Assembly: GCF_015350905.1 (NCBI RefSeq)
Contig: NZ_JADKRZ010000006.1
Location: 248,001-312,000 of the forward strand
Origin: Curtobacterium sp. VKM Ac-2865
Lineage (GTDB): Bacteria; Actinomycetota; Actinomycetes; Actinomycetales; Microbacteriaceae
Direction: 5' to 3'
Length of the DNA stretch: 64,000 bases
Shown here: one piece after another, positions 25,682 through 34,308 of the stretch
Layout of the letters: each line of letters opens with the position of its first letter
Position numbering within the stretch: the first letter of the stretch is position 1
The notes under the pieces: generated by a model
What the model saw: the letters and a program-made list of their open reading frames with translations, nothing else
Told to the model about the DNA's origin: nothing
Databases searched by the model: none
Position numbers and translations under genes: made by a program

Positions 25682-27351
25682 ACCGCGCTCTCCGCGAGGG
25701 ACCGGCCCGGGATCGCGTCGAGCAGGTCCTTCGTGTACTGCTGCTGCGGGTCGTCGAACACCGCGGCGACCGAGCCCCGTTCGACGACCTGTCCGCGCCG
25801 CATCACCACGACGTCGTCCGCGATCCGTCGGACCACCCCGAGGTCATGCGTGATGAACAGGTAGCTCAGCCCGAGTCGGTCCTGCAGGTCGTCGAGCAGC
25901 GCGAGGATCTGCTCCTGCACGAGCACGTCGAGCGCGGACACGGCCTCGTCGAGGATGAGCAGCTCCGGTTCGAGCGCCAGCGCCCGGGCGATCGCGACAC
26001 GCTGCCGCTGCCCGCCGGAGAGCTCGTTCGGCCGGAGCTGGGCGACGCTGCGGGGCAGGGCGACCTGGTCCAGCAGGGTGGCCACGCGTTCGGTGCGCGC
26101 CGCCCGGTCGCCGATGCCGAACACCCGCAGCGGTTCGTCGATGACCCGCTCGATGGTCGACGTCGGGTCGAGCGACCCGTACGGGTCCTGGAACACGGGC
26201 TGCACCCGACGACGGACGCCCCGCCGCTCGGCCCCGCGAGCGCTGCCGATCGACAGCCCGTCGACCAGGGCGCTGCCGGACGTCGGTGCCTCCAGGCCGA
26301 GCACGATCCGGGCCACGGTCGTCTTCCCCGACCCGGACTCCCCGACGACGGCGGTGGTCGTCCCACGGCGGACCGCGAACGACACCCCGTCCGCCGCCCG
26401 CAGCGTCCCCGCGCCACGACCGCGGATCCGGTACTCCTTCACCAGGTCCGACACGACGAGGATCGGCTCCCCGGTCACGGTCGGCGCCGGCGGCAGCCCG
26501 GACAGGGCCGGTGCGGCCGCGATGAGCCGCTTGGTGTACTCGTGCTGCGGGTTCCGCAGGATGTCCCCCGGCGCGCCCTGCTCGACGACCTCGCCGTCGA
26601 GCATCACGACCACCCGGTCGGTCCGGTCCGCTGCGACCCCGAGGTCGTGCGTGACGAACAGCAGCGTCGTGCCGTGCTGGTCGACGAGCGTCTGCAGGTG
26701 GTCGAGGATCTGCCGCTGCACCGTCACGTCGAGCGCGCTCGTCGGCTCGTCCGCGATGAGCAGCTCCGGCTGGCGGGCCAGCGCGATCGCGATGAGGATG
26801 CGCTGCCGCATGCCACCGGAGAACTCGTGCGGGAACTGGTCCGCGCGCCGGCTCGCCTCCGGGATGCCGGCCTCGGTCATCAGCGCCACGACGCGCTCGC
26901 GGAGCGTGGACCGCCCGCGCATCCCGCCGGCACGCAGCGTGTCCGCGATCTGCGCCCCGACCCGCATCGAGGGGTTCAGGTTCGTCGACGGGTCCTGCGG
27001 CACGAGTCCGATCCGGCCGCCGCGCACCCGTCGCATCGCCGACTCGTCGGCACCCGCCACGTCGAGGTCCCCGAGCCGGATCGACCCGCCCGTGACGTGT
27101 CCGGCGCCCGGCAGCAGCCGCAGCACCGCTGCGATGAGCGTCGACTTGCCCGAGCCGGACTGGCCGACGATCGCGACGCGCTCGCCGCGGCGGACGTCGA
27201 GGTCGACCCCGTGCAGCACCTCGGTGCCGCCGAACGCGACCCGCAGGTCGCGCACGGAGAGCAGGGGGTCACCGGGGACGGCCGGGAGGCTCGGCTCGCG
27301 TCCGTCGGTCGTCGTCCGGTCGGTCATCGGTGCGTCAGCGTCCCGTGGCAT
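25678..27351 (-). CDS. Fused DppD-DppF-type ABC ATPase
   Basis: A 557-residue protein carrying two ATPase domains of the oligopeptide/nickel family. Domain 1 (about 30-275) has GQSGSGKST, FSGGMRQR and LLIADEPTSALD. Domain 2 (about 300-550) has GESGSGKTT, LSGGQRQR and LLILDEAVSALD; the usual DEP of domain 2 is DEA, a mild change. Each half ends with a peptide-ABC C-terminal pattern (NPQHEYTKRL and DPQQQYTKDL). It powers import by the two permeases encoded upstream. It overlaps the gamma-glutamyltransferase gene by 17 nt. Confidence 0.92.
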   Translation of the reverse strand: MPRDADAPMTDRTTTDGREPSLPAVPGDPLLSVRDLRVAFGGTEVLHGVDLDVRRGERVAIVGQSGSGKSTLIAAVLRLLPGAGHVTGGSIRLGDLDVAGADESAMRRVRGGRIGLVPQDPSTNLNPSMRVGAQIADTLRAGGMRGRSTLRERVVALMTEAGIPEASRRADQFPHEFSGGMRQRILIAIALARQPELLIADEPTSALDVTVQRQILDHLQTLVDQHGTTLLFVTHDLGVAADRTDRVVVMLDGEVVEQGAPGDILRNPQHEYTKRLIAAAPALSGLPPAPTVTGEPILVVSDLVKEYRIRGRGAGTLRAADGVSFAVRRGTTTAVVGESGSGKTTVARIVLGLEAPTSGSALVDGLSIGSARGAERRGVRRRVQPVFQDPYGSLDPTSTIERVIDEPLRVFGIGDRAARTERVATLLDQVALPRSVAQLRPNELSGGQRQRVAIARALALEPELLILDEAVSALDVLVQEQILALLDDLQDRLGLSYLFITHDLGVVRRIADDVVVMRRGQVVERGSVAAVFDDPQQQYTKDLLDAIPGRSLAESAV

Positions 27352-29233
27352 GTCCCTGGGCTCCTCTCGGGTTGGCGGCGGCGCCGAGGACGCCGGTGGC
27401 GGGGTCCCGCGTCACGCAGGACAGGCGGCCGAGCGACCAGTCGCCGGCGCGGGTGACGACGTGGCCGAGCGCCTCGAGGCCGGCGATCACCTCGTCGCCG
27501 AGGCGGTCCTCGACCACCAGGCCACCGGGCGTCCACGTGCGCGGCCAGAACGAGCCCGGGAACGACGTCGTGTGCAGCGCGGGGGCGTCGATGGCCTGCT
27601 GCGGGCTGTACCCGCCGACGATCGTGCGGAGCAGGAACAGCAGCTGCCACTGGTCCTGCTGGTCACCACCCGGGGAGCCGAGCGCCATGACGGGTGCGCC
27701 GTCGCGGAGCACCAGGGTCGGCGTGAGGGTCGTCCGCGGACGCTGGCCGGGGCGCAGCGTCGACGCGGTGCCCTCCTCGAGCCAGACCATCTGCAGGCGG
27801 GTGCCGAGGCAGAAACCGAGCTCGGGGATCGTCGGCGAGGACTGCAGCCAGCCGCCGGACGGGGTGGCGCTGATCATGTTGCCCCAGCGGTCGACGACGT
27901 CGATGTGGACCGTGTCGCCCCGGGTCTCACCGGTCTCCATCACGATCGGCTCGCCGCGGTCCTCGGTCAGGGCGTCGTCCTCGGCCGGGGCCGCGACCGC
28001 GGTCCCACGTGCGCCCGGCACGGTCGGCTCCCCGACGCCGGCGACCGGTTCGCCCCTCGGCGTGTACGTCTCGCGGAGCGGCGGGAGCGCCCCGGCGGGG
28101 ACGGACACCGACCCTGGACGGAGCTCGTGCGAAGCGCGCTCGCCGATGAGGGCGCGGCGCTCGTCGGAGTACGCGTCGGAGAGCAGCTCGGCCATCGGGA
28201 CGTCGCCGTCGCCGTAGTACGCCTCGCGGTCGGCGATGGCGAGCTTCTGCGCCTCGACGATCGTGTGAGCACCGGCGACGGTGGACGGGTCGAGCAGGGC
28301 GTCGTCGAGCGGGTCGAGCAGCCGCAGCGTCTGGAGCAGCGCCGGCCCCTGCCCCCACGGTCCGGTCTTCGCGATCGTGCAGCCGCGGAACTCGGCCGTC
28401 GTCGCCTGTTCGTACGAGGCCCGGAACGCGGCGAGGTCGTCGGCCCGGATGACCCCGGCGTGGTCGGTGCCCGAGGCGTGGCGGTGCGGGGTCCGCACGA
28501 AGCGGTCGATCGCCTCGGCCACGAACCCGGTCGCCCAGGCGACCCGCGCGGCGTCGATGCGGCGGACGCGTCCGTCCGCGTCTGCCCCGTCCTGACCGGA
28601 GCCGGCGTCGACGAGGCGGTCGAGGACGGCGGCCCACGTCTCGTTCCGGACGACGTCCCCGGCGACCGGCACCGAGCCTCCCGGCATCCACCGGTCGGCG
28701 GAGGACGGCCAGTGGTCGCGGAACAGGCTCTGCACCGTCGCGATCGTCGCGGCCACGCGCGGCGCGACCGGGTGGCCGTCGCGGGCGTACCCGACGGCCG
28801 GCGCGAGGACGTCGGCGAGTTCCCACGTGCCGTGGTCGCGGAGCAGCAGGAGCCAGGCGTCGACGGCGCCCGGGACGGCGGCGGCGAGTGCCCCGGCGCC
28901 GGGGACCAGGTCGAGGCCCTCGGCACGGAAGTGCTCCGGTGTCGCGCCGGCAGGTGCCGGACCCTGACCGGACAGCACGGTGGGGGTCGGGTCGTCCGCG
29001 GTCGCGAAGACCGCCGTCATGTCGCCGCCGGGACCGTTCAGGTGCGGTTCCACGACGTGCAGGACGAACGCGCCGGCGACGGCGGCGTCGAAGGCGTTGC
29101 CGCCGCGCTCCAGGACGGACTGTGCGGTGGCGGTCGCGGTCCAGTGGGTCGACGCGGCCATGCCGAACGTGCCCAGGAGGTCCGGGCGGGTGGTCTCGAC
29201 GCTCGGTTCGACGAAGGCGGGGTTGGTGCTCAC
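27335..29233 (-). CDS. Gamma-glutamyltransferase family protein
   Basis: A 632-residue member of the GGT (Ntn-hydrolase) family. The expected autoprocessing and catalytic Thr is Thr441 in GDTVHIDVVD, with LGSPGGDQQDQWQL and the N-terminal GGNAFDAAVA also typical. No signal peptide is visible, so it probably acts in the cytoplasm on imported gamma-glutamyl compounds such as glutathione. The GTG at 29233 is preferred, 4 nt after the permease stop with GGAAG upstream; an ATG at 29272 would overlap the permease by 35 nt. The family also includes acylases, so the substrate is inferred. Confidence 0.87.
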   Translation of the reverse strand: MSTNPAFVEPSVETTRPDLLGTFGMAASTHWTATATAQSVLERGGNAFDAAVAGAFVLHVVEPHLNGPGGDMTAVFATADDPTPTVLSGQGPAPAGATPEHFRAEGLDLVPGAGALAAAVPGAVDAWLLLLRDHGTWELADVLAPAVGYARDGHPVAPRVAATIATVQSLFRDHWPSSADRWMPGGSVPVAGDVVRNETWAAVLDRLVDAGSGQDGADADGRVRRIDAARVAWATGFVAEAIDRFVRTPHRHASGTDHAGVIRADDLAAFRASYEQATTAEFRGCTIAKTGPWGQGPALLQTLRLLDPLDDALLDPSTVAGAHTIVEAQKLAIADREAYYGDGDVPMAELLSDAYSDERRALIGERASHELRPGSVSVPAGALPPLRETYTPRGEPVAGVGEPTVPGARGTAVAAPAEDDALTEDRGEPIVMETGETRGDTVHIDVVDRWGNMISATPSGGWLQSSPTIPELGFCLGTRLQMVWLEEGTASTLRPGQRPRTTLTPTLVLRDGAPVMALGSPGGDQQDQWQLLFLLRTIVGGYSPQQAIDAPALHTTSFPGSFWPRTWTPGGLVVEDRLGDEVIAGLEALGHVVTRAGDWSLGRLSCVTRDPATGVLGAAANPRGAQGHATGR

Positions 29234-29237
29234 GGTG

Positions 29238-30125
29238 TCACTTCCGGTCGGAGGCGGTGGGGTCGAGGGCATCGCGCAGGGCGTCCCCGAACAGGTTGAA
29301 GCCGAGGCAGATCACGGCGATGGCGATGCCGGGGACGACGGCGGCCCACGGCGCCTGGCCGAGGTACTGCTGCGCGTCGGAGAGCATGATGCCGAGGCTC
29401 GGGGTGGGCGGCTGGATGCCCAGGCCGAGGAAGGACAGCAGCGCCTCGCCGATCACGGCGACCGGCATGATCACCGTCGCCTGCACGATGATCGCCGACA
29501 CGCAGTTCGGCAGCACGTGCTGCGCGATGATCCGGGCGCCGCCGGCGTCGAGCGTCTTCGCGCTCGTGACGAAGTCGGCGCTCGTGATGCGGAGGGTCTC
29601 GCCACGGACGATGCGGATCATCGCCGGCACGTGCGAGACGCCGATCGCGATCACGGCGTTCGACAGGCTCGGACCGCTGATCGCGGCGAGCCCGACGGCG
29701 ATGATCAGGAACGGGAACGCGAGGGCCACGTCGGTCAGGCGGGAGATGACCGCGTCGAGCCACTTCCAGTACCCGGCGAGCAGGCCGAGTGGCGTGCCGA
29801 TGACGACGGACACCAGGACGGACAGGGCGCCGACGACGAGCGAGACCTGCACGCCGTAGAGCGTGCGGGACAGGATGTCGCGTCCCAGGTCGTCGGTGCC
29901 CAGGCCGAACCCGACCGTGAACGGCACCTGGAACGGCAGGTCGAAGTGCGTGGCGGTGGGGTCGTGCGGGGCGACGAGCGGTGCGGTGACCGCGGCGAGG
30001 ACGACGACCGCGAGCATGACGCCCCCGGTCAGGCCCAGGCGGTTCGCGCGGACCTGCCGCCAGACACGGCCACGGCTGGAGCCGAGGTCGAACGCGGCGG
30101 CCTCGGTCGGGGTGAGCGTGGTCAT
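29238..30125 (-). CDS. DppC-type ABC permease
   Basis: A 295-residue inner-membrane permease with an N-terminal helix, a periplasmic segment (LGTDDLGRDILSR, typical of DppC/OppC) and a five-helix core. The EAA motif reads SAKTLDAGGARIIAQHVLPN. It pairs with the DppB-type protein to form the channel of the peptide importer. Its ATG overlaps the DppB stop (ATGA). Confidence 0.92.
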   Translation of the reverse strand: MTTLTPTEAAAFDLGSSRGRVWRQVRANRLGLTGGVMLAVVVLAAVTAPLVAPHDPTATHFDLPFQVPFTVGFGLGTDDLGRDILSRTLYGVQVSLVVGALSVLVSVVIGTPLGLLAGYWKWLDAVISRLTDVALAFPFLIIAVGLAAISGPSLSNAVIAIGVSHVPAMIRIVRGETLRITSADFVTSAKTLDAGGARIIAQHVLPNCVSAIIVQATVIMPVAVIGEALLSFLGLGIQPPTPSLGIMLSDAQQYLGQAPWAAVVPGIAIAVICLGFNLFGDALRDALDPTASDRK

Positions 30126-31075
30126 GCGGTCCCTCCCACGCGGATCTTCGGGTTGATGACGGAGTAGAGGACGTCGACGGCGAAGTTGATGAGCACGTAG
30201 CCCAGCGTGATGACGAGGACGACGGCCTGGATCACCGGGTAGTCGCGGGTGAACACCGAGTCGAGCGTGAGCTTGCCGAACCCGGGCAGGGCGAAGATGC
30301 GCTCGGTGACGACGGCGCCCGAGATGAGCCCGCCGAGCTGCAGGCCGACGATCGTGACGACCACGATCATCGAGTTCCGCAGGCCGTACCGGAACAGCAC
30401 CCGGCCACGGGAGAGGCCCTTCGCCCGGGCGGTCCGGACGAAGTCGGTCTTCATCGTCTCGATCATCGACGCCCGGGTCTGCCGCATGATCACGGCCGCC
30501 AGGGACGTGCCGAGGATGAGCGCCGGGAGCGTCAGGTGGTACAGCGCACTGAGTGGGTTCGTCGTCATCGCGACGTAGCCCGAGGCGGGGAACCACCCGA
30601 GCCCGGCCGCGAGCCAGACGATCGCCAGGATGCCGAGCCAGAAGTTCGGCACCGACAGGCCGACGAGTGCCGCGGCGTTCGCCATCCACTCGGGCCAGCG
30701 GCCGCGGTACCGCTCGGCCAGGGTGCCGAGGGCGACACCGACCACGACCGCGACGACGATCGCGTAGAGCGCGAGCCACAGCGTGACCGGGAGCGTCGCC
30801 CCGAGGAGCTCGGTGACGGGGGTGCCGGTGCGGGTCGAGCGGCCGAGGTCGCCCTGCAGCGCGTTGACGACGAACCGCCAGTACTGCACGACGATCGAGT
30901 CGTCGAGGCCGAGGGACGCCCGGACCGCTGCGAGGCGGGCGGGGCTCGCCTCCTCCCCGGCGAGGGCGAGTGCCGGGTCGCCCGGCAGCTGCCGGACGCC
31001 GACGAACACCACGATCGACGCGAGCACGAGGGTGAGCACCGCCTGCCAGAGGCGGGTGGTCACGTAGCGGATCAC
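30122..31075 (-). CDS. DppB-type ABC permease
   Basis: A 317-residue permease of the DppB/OppB class. The first helix and LPGDPALALAG follow the family pattern. The EAA loop is ARAKGLSRGRVLFRYGLRN, and the C-terminus (ERIFALPGFGKLTLDSVFTRDYP) is diagnostic. The GTG start overlaps the stop of the binding-protein gene (GTGA), so the two are coupled. Confidence 0.92.
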   Translation of the reverse strand: MIRYVTTRLWQAVLTLVLASIVVFVGVRQLPGDPALALAGEEASPARLAAVRASLGLDDSIVVQYWRFVVNALQGDLGRSTRTGTPVTELLGATLPVTLWLALYAIVVAVVVGVALGTLAERYRGRWPEWMANAAALVGLSVPNFWLGILAIVWLAAGLGWFPASGYVAMTTNPLSALYHLTLPALILGTSLAAVIMRQTRASMIETMKTDFVRTARAKGLSRGRVLFRYGLRNSMIVVVTIVGLQLGGLISGAVVTERIFALPGFGKLTLDSVFTRDYPVIQAVVLVITLGYVLINFAVDVLYSVINPKIRVGGTA

Positions 31076-32730
31076 TTGTCGGTCCCTTCCACGAACGCGG
31101 CCTGGCTGAGCCGGACCACGCCGTCCGCGTACGTCGAGACGCCCGCGACGTCGTCCCGGACCCCGGTGATGCTCCGGGTCCGGTACAGGTAGATGATCGG
31201 GTCGTCGCGCTGCACCAGCTCGGTCATCTGCCCGTACAGGTCGGCGCGCTCCTGCTCGTCGGTGGCCTGTGCGGCCCGGTCGATCAGGTCGTCGACCTCG
31301 GGGTCGCTGTAGCCGGCGTAGTTGTTGCCGCCGCCGGTCGCCAGGAACCCGCCGATGTTGCCGTGCGGGTCCACACGACCCGACCAGCCGAGCTGCAGCG
31401 CCTGGAAGTCGCCGCGGGTCTGGTCGTCGAGCAGCGTCGTGTACTCCACCGGGGTGATCGTGATCGCGAAGCCGCCGGCCCGGGTCTGCGCCTGCAGCGC
31501 CTGGGCGAACCGGACCGTGTCGGGGGTGTTCGTCACCTCCATCTCGATCGGGAACGGCTGCTGTACGCCGGCCTTCCGCAGGATCTCCTTCGCGGCGTCC
31601 GGATCGTAGGCGGGGCAGGCCTTGCTGGCGTCGCTCGCGAAGATGCTCGTGTCCGGCACCGGGGAGCACGCGACGTCCGCCCAGCCGTGGAACACGCTCT
31701 GCACGAGCTCGGCGCGGTTGATCGACATGGACAGCGCTCGCCGGACGTCCGCGCGCTCCGCCAGCGGGGTGTCGATCTGCCGCGGGTCGGTGCCGACGCC
31801 GTCCTGGTTGCCGATGTTCACCGTGATGCCCTGGTACCCGAGCGACCCGGTGCGCAGGACGGTGAGGTCCTCCCGCTTCCGCAGGTCGTCGACGTCCTGG
31901 GTGGAGATCGTGTCCGCGACCTGCACGTCGCCCGACCGGAGGTTCGCGGCGCGGATGCTGGCGTCCGTGATGATCCGGTAGGTGATCGTGTCGAAGTGCG
32001 CGGACTCGGTGTCGTAGTAGGCGGGGTCCTTCTCGACCTGGATCGAGGTCTGCGGCACGCGCTTGACGAACTTGTACGGGCCGACGCACACCGGGGCGTC
32101 CCCGAACGCGTCGCCCTCACGCTCGAGCGCGGTCGGCGACATCACCATGCCGGCACGGTCCGCGAGCGCTGCGGTGATCGGCGCGAACGGGGTGTCGTAG
32201 CGCAGCCGCACGGTGTGGTCGTCGACCGCCGTGACGTCGGACACCGGGCCCATCTCGCTCTTCCGGCTCGAGTCGGCCTTGGTGAGGTTCCGGTCGAGCG
32301 TGGTCACGACGGCCGCCGCGTCGAACGGGGTGCCGTCGGCGAACCGGACGCCGGTGCGCACGGGGAACGTGACCGTCTTCCCGCCGTCGGAGACCGTCGG
32401 CAGCGCCGTCGCGAGCATCGGGACGATCGCCCCCTCGTCGTCGATGTCGTAGAGCTTCTGGCACATCGTCTCCATGACGTACCGGGTGTACAGCGACGAC
32501 GAGGTCGTGGGGTCGAGGCGGTCCGGCTCCGCGGAGAGGGCCATCACGAGGTCACCGCCCTCGCGGACCTGCCGGTCGCCGATCGGTGCGGTGGTGACGG
32601 TGCCGGCGGTCGTGCCGCCGGCCTTCGAGCGTTGGACGGGCACGCAGGCGGTCAGCGCGAGCGTGGCGGCGATGACGATGGCGGGCAGGGCGACGAGGAC
32701 GCGGCGACGTCGGGGAGTGGTCGAGGACAT
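31072..32730 (-). CDS. Peptide-binding lipoprotein of ABC importer
   Basis: A 552-residue SBP family 5 (DppA/OppA/GsiB-like) protein. Basic start, hydrophobic stretch and lipobox LTAC mark it as a lipoprotein. Family landmarks include LSAEPDRLDPTTSS, FADGTPFDAAAVV and CVGPYKFVKR. With the gamma-glutamyltransferase in the operon, glutathione or gamma-glutamyl peptides are plausible ligands (inference). The ATG at 32730 is chosen because AGGAA lies 5 nt upstream and the signal sequence starts there. Two operator-like repeats lie just before it. Confidence 0.9.
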   Translation of the reverse strand: MSSTTPRRRRVLVALPAIVIAATLALTACVPVQRSKAGGTTAGTVTTAPIGDRQVREGGDLVMALSAEPDRLDPTTSSSLYTRYVMETMCQKLYDIDDEGAIVPMLATALPTVSDGGKTVTFPVRTGVRFADGTPFDAAAVVTTLDRNLTKADSSRKSEMGPVSDVTAVDDHTVRLRYDTPFAPITAALADRAGMVMSPTALEREGDAFGDAPVCVGPYKFVKRVPQTSIQVEKDPAYYDTESAHFDTITYRIITDASIRAANLRSGDVQVADTISTQDVDDLRKREDLTVLRTGSLGYQGITVNIGNQDGVGTDPRQIDTPLAERADVRRALSMSINRAELVQSVFHGWADVACSPVPDTSIFASDASKACPAYDPDAAKEILRKAGVQQPFPIEMEVTNTPDTVRFAQALQAQTRAGGFAITITPVEYTTLLDDQTRGDFQALQLGWSGRVDPHGNIGGFLATGGGNNYAGYSDPEVDDLIDRAAQATDEQERADLYGQMTELVQRDDPIIYLYRTRSITGVRDDVAGVSTYADGVVRLSQAAFVEGTDK

Positions 32731-32790
32731 GTGTTCCTGATGCGATGGAGGTCGTGGCGTTCCTCGTGAGAACGCGCTCAGGAGCGGGGT

Positions 32791-32833
32791 TGATTGCATA
32801 CAATCACGGATGACAGGCGGTTCTTGTACACAA
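32791..32833 (-). promoter_or_regulatory. Twin GntR-like operators of the peptide operon
   Basis: Two related inverted repeats: 32791-32806 (TGATTGcataCAATCA) and 32824-32833 (TTGTACACAA). On the coding strand both contain TTGTA followed closely by CAAT. Their centres are 30 bp apart, about three helical turns. They probably bind the GntR protein encoded at the end of the operon. Confidence 0.6.
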
Positions 32834-33001
32834 TCTGTTTCGATCATGTAAAACCGAGGCTGTTCTCCTGCACACGACGGCCGTCGCGTACACCCCCCAC
32901 GACTGGGGTTGTGTCATGCCGACCTGCCCGGCGAACATCGTTCGGCGGCACGTTCAGGGCGGACCGCTGACCACGGACCACTCCGACCAGGGGAACCACA
33001 C

Positions 33002-34162
33002 TTGCGCAGCTCCATCAGGACCCGGCTCGCCGCCGTCATCACCGCGGTTGCGGTCGCCGTCGGCGGCGGGATCGCCCTCGCCGCGCCGGCCCACGCCGCC
33101 GCCACCTACGTCGGCACGATGAAGGCGGGCACCACGCTCGTCGCCGGTGACCAGGTGACCTCCAACAACGGGCAGTACCGCCTGGTGATGCAGGGCGACG
33201 GCAACCTCGTGCAGTACGGGATCGGCAACACCGTCATGTACGCCTCGGGCACCGCTGGCAAGGCCGGCGCGACCGCGGTCTTCGGCACCGACGGCGTCCT
33301 GACGCTCCGGCTCGCGGGGAAGGCGTTCAAGCAGTGGGGCACCGGCGGCCAGCGCGGGCTCGACTTCGGCGTCCGGCCCGACGGCACCATGCGGTCGATG
33401 AGCACCGCGAAGAAGGTCCTCTGGGCGATCAACTCCTACCAGGACCGCATCACCGCGGGCGCCGTCATCCTGCCCGGCACCGTGCTGCGCTCCGACAACG
33501 GCAACGGCCGCACGTTCACCATGCAGGCCGACGGCAACCTGGTGCAGTACCTGAGCGGCAAGGCGGCGTGGTCGTCGAGCACCAGCGGCCACCCGGGAGC
33601 GTGGGCGGCGCTGCAGACCGACGGCAACCTCGTGGTCTACGGCACCGACAAGCGGGCGCTGTGGTCCTCGCGCACCAGCACGGCCGGCGCCGGGCAGCTC
33701 CTCGTGCAGCTCGACTCGAACGTCGTGCTCTACGGCGGCCAGAGCACCCGCGTCTGGTCCACGCGCGCGGTCACCGGCCTGCTCTGGCCCGTCGCCTCCA
33801 TCAAGATCTCGGGGCGCTACGGCGACGACCGCGGGGCCGGCCACACACCGCGCTACCACCAGGGTACGGACGCCGCGGTCGGCTCGGGCACGGCGGTCTA
33901 CGCCTCGGGCAGCGGCACGGTCACCGAGGCCGTCGCGAACCACCCGTCCTACGGCAACTACGTCGTCGTGAAGTACGGCCTGACCACGGTCCTGACGGCG
34001 CACCTCAGCGTCATCGAGGTCAAGAAGGGCCAGAACGTGGCGAAGTCGACCGAGATCGCGAAGTCGGGCAACACCGGGCAGTCCACCGGACCCCACGTGC
34101 ACGTCGAGACCCGCGTGAACGGGACGCTCAAGGACCCGATCTCGCTGCTGCACTTCCGCTGA
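33002..34162 (+). CDS. Secreted B-lectin / M23 peptidase protein
   Basis: A 386-residue exported protein. Signal peptide about 1-30 (APAHAA). A bulb-type mannose-lectin region (about 35-250) with four sugar-pocket motifs follows: QGDGNLVQY, QADGNLVQY, QTDGNLVVY and the degenerate QLDSNVVLY. The C-terminal LytM/M23 domain has RYHQGTDAAVG (His and Asp zinc ligands) and GPHVHVE (third ligand). It probably cuts peptide bridges in peptidoglycan, with lectin targeting. The start is a TTG, chosen because AGGGGAA lies 8 nt upstream and the signal peptide begins there; no better start exists. It could be a cell-wall remodeller or an antagonistic lysin. Confidence 0.83.
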   Translation: MRSSIRTRLAAVITAVAVAVGGGIALAAPAHAAATYVGTMKAGTTLVAGDQVTSNNGQYRLVMQGDGNLVQYGIGNTVMYASGTAGKAGATAVFGTDGVLTLRLAGKAFKQWGTGGQRGLDFGVRPDGTMRSMSTAKKVLWAINSYQDRITAGAVILPGTVLRSDNGNGRTFTMQADGNLVQYLSGKAAWSSSTSGHPGAWAALQTDGNLVVYGTDKRALWSSRTSTAGAGQLLVQLDSNVVLYGGQSTRVWSTRAVTGLLWPVASIKISGRYGDDRGAGHTPRYHQGTDAAVGSGTAVYASGSGTVTEAVANHPSYGNYVVVKYGLTTVLTAHLSVIEVKKGQNVAKSTEIAKSGNTGQSTGPHVHVETRVNGTLKDPISLLHFR

Positions 34163-34254
34163 CGCTGGGGTCCGGATGCCCGGCCAGCGAGAGCGTGCCC
34201 CGGGAGAACTGGAGGGACGGCGCTTCATGTCCCACGAATTGGGGACACGGATCA

Positions 34255-34284
34255 TTGCAGTGCTGACTCTCCGTCAACTACGGT
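34255..34284 (+). promoter_or_regulatory. Promoter of the orphan nuclease gene
   Basis: TTGCAG (34255-34260) and TACGGT (34279-34284) are 18 bp apart, a reasonable sigma-70-type promoter. It is followed by AGGGGAG and the GTG at 34309. Confidence 0.45.
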
Positions 34285-34308
34285 CGCAGTGATCAGGGGA
34301 GAAGAACC

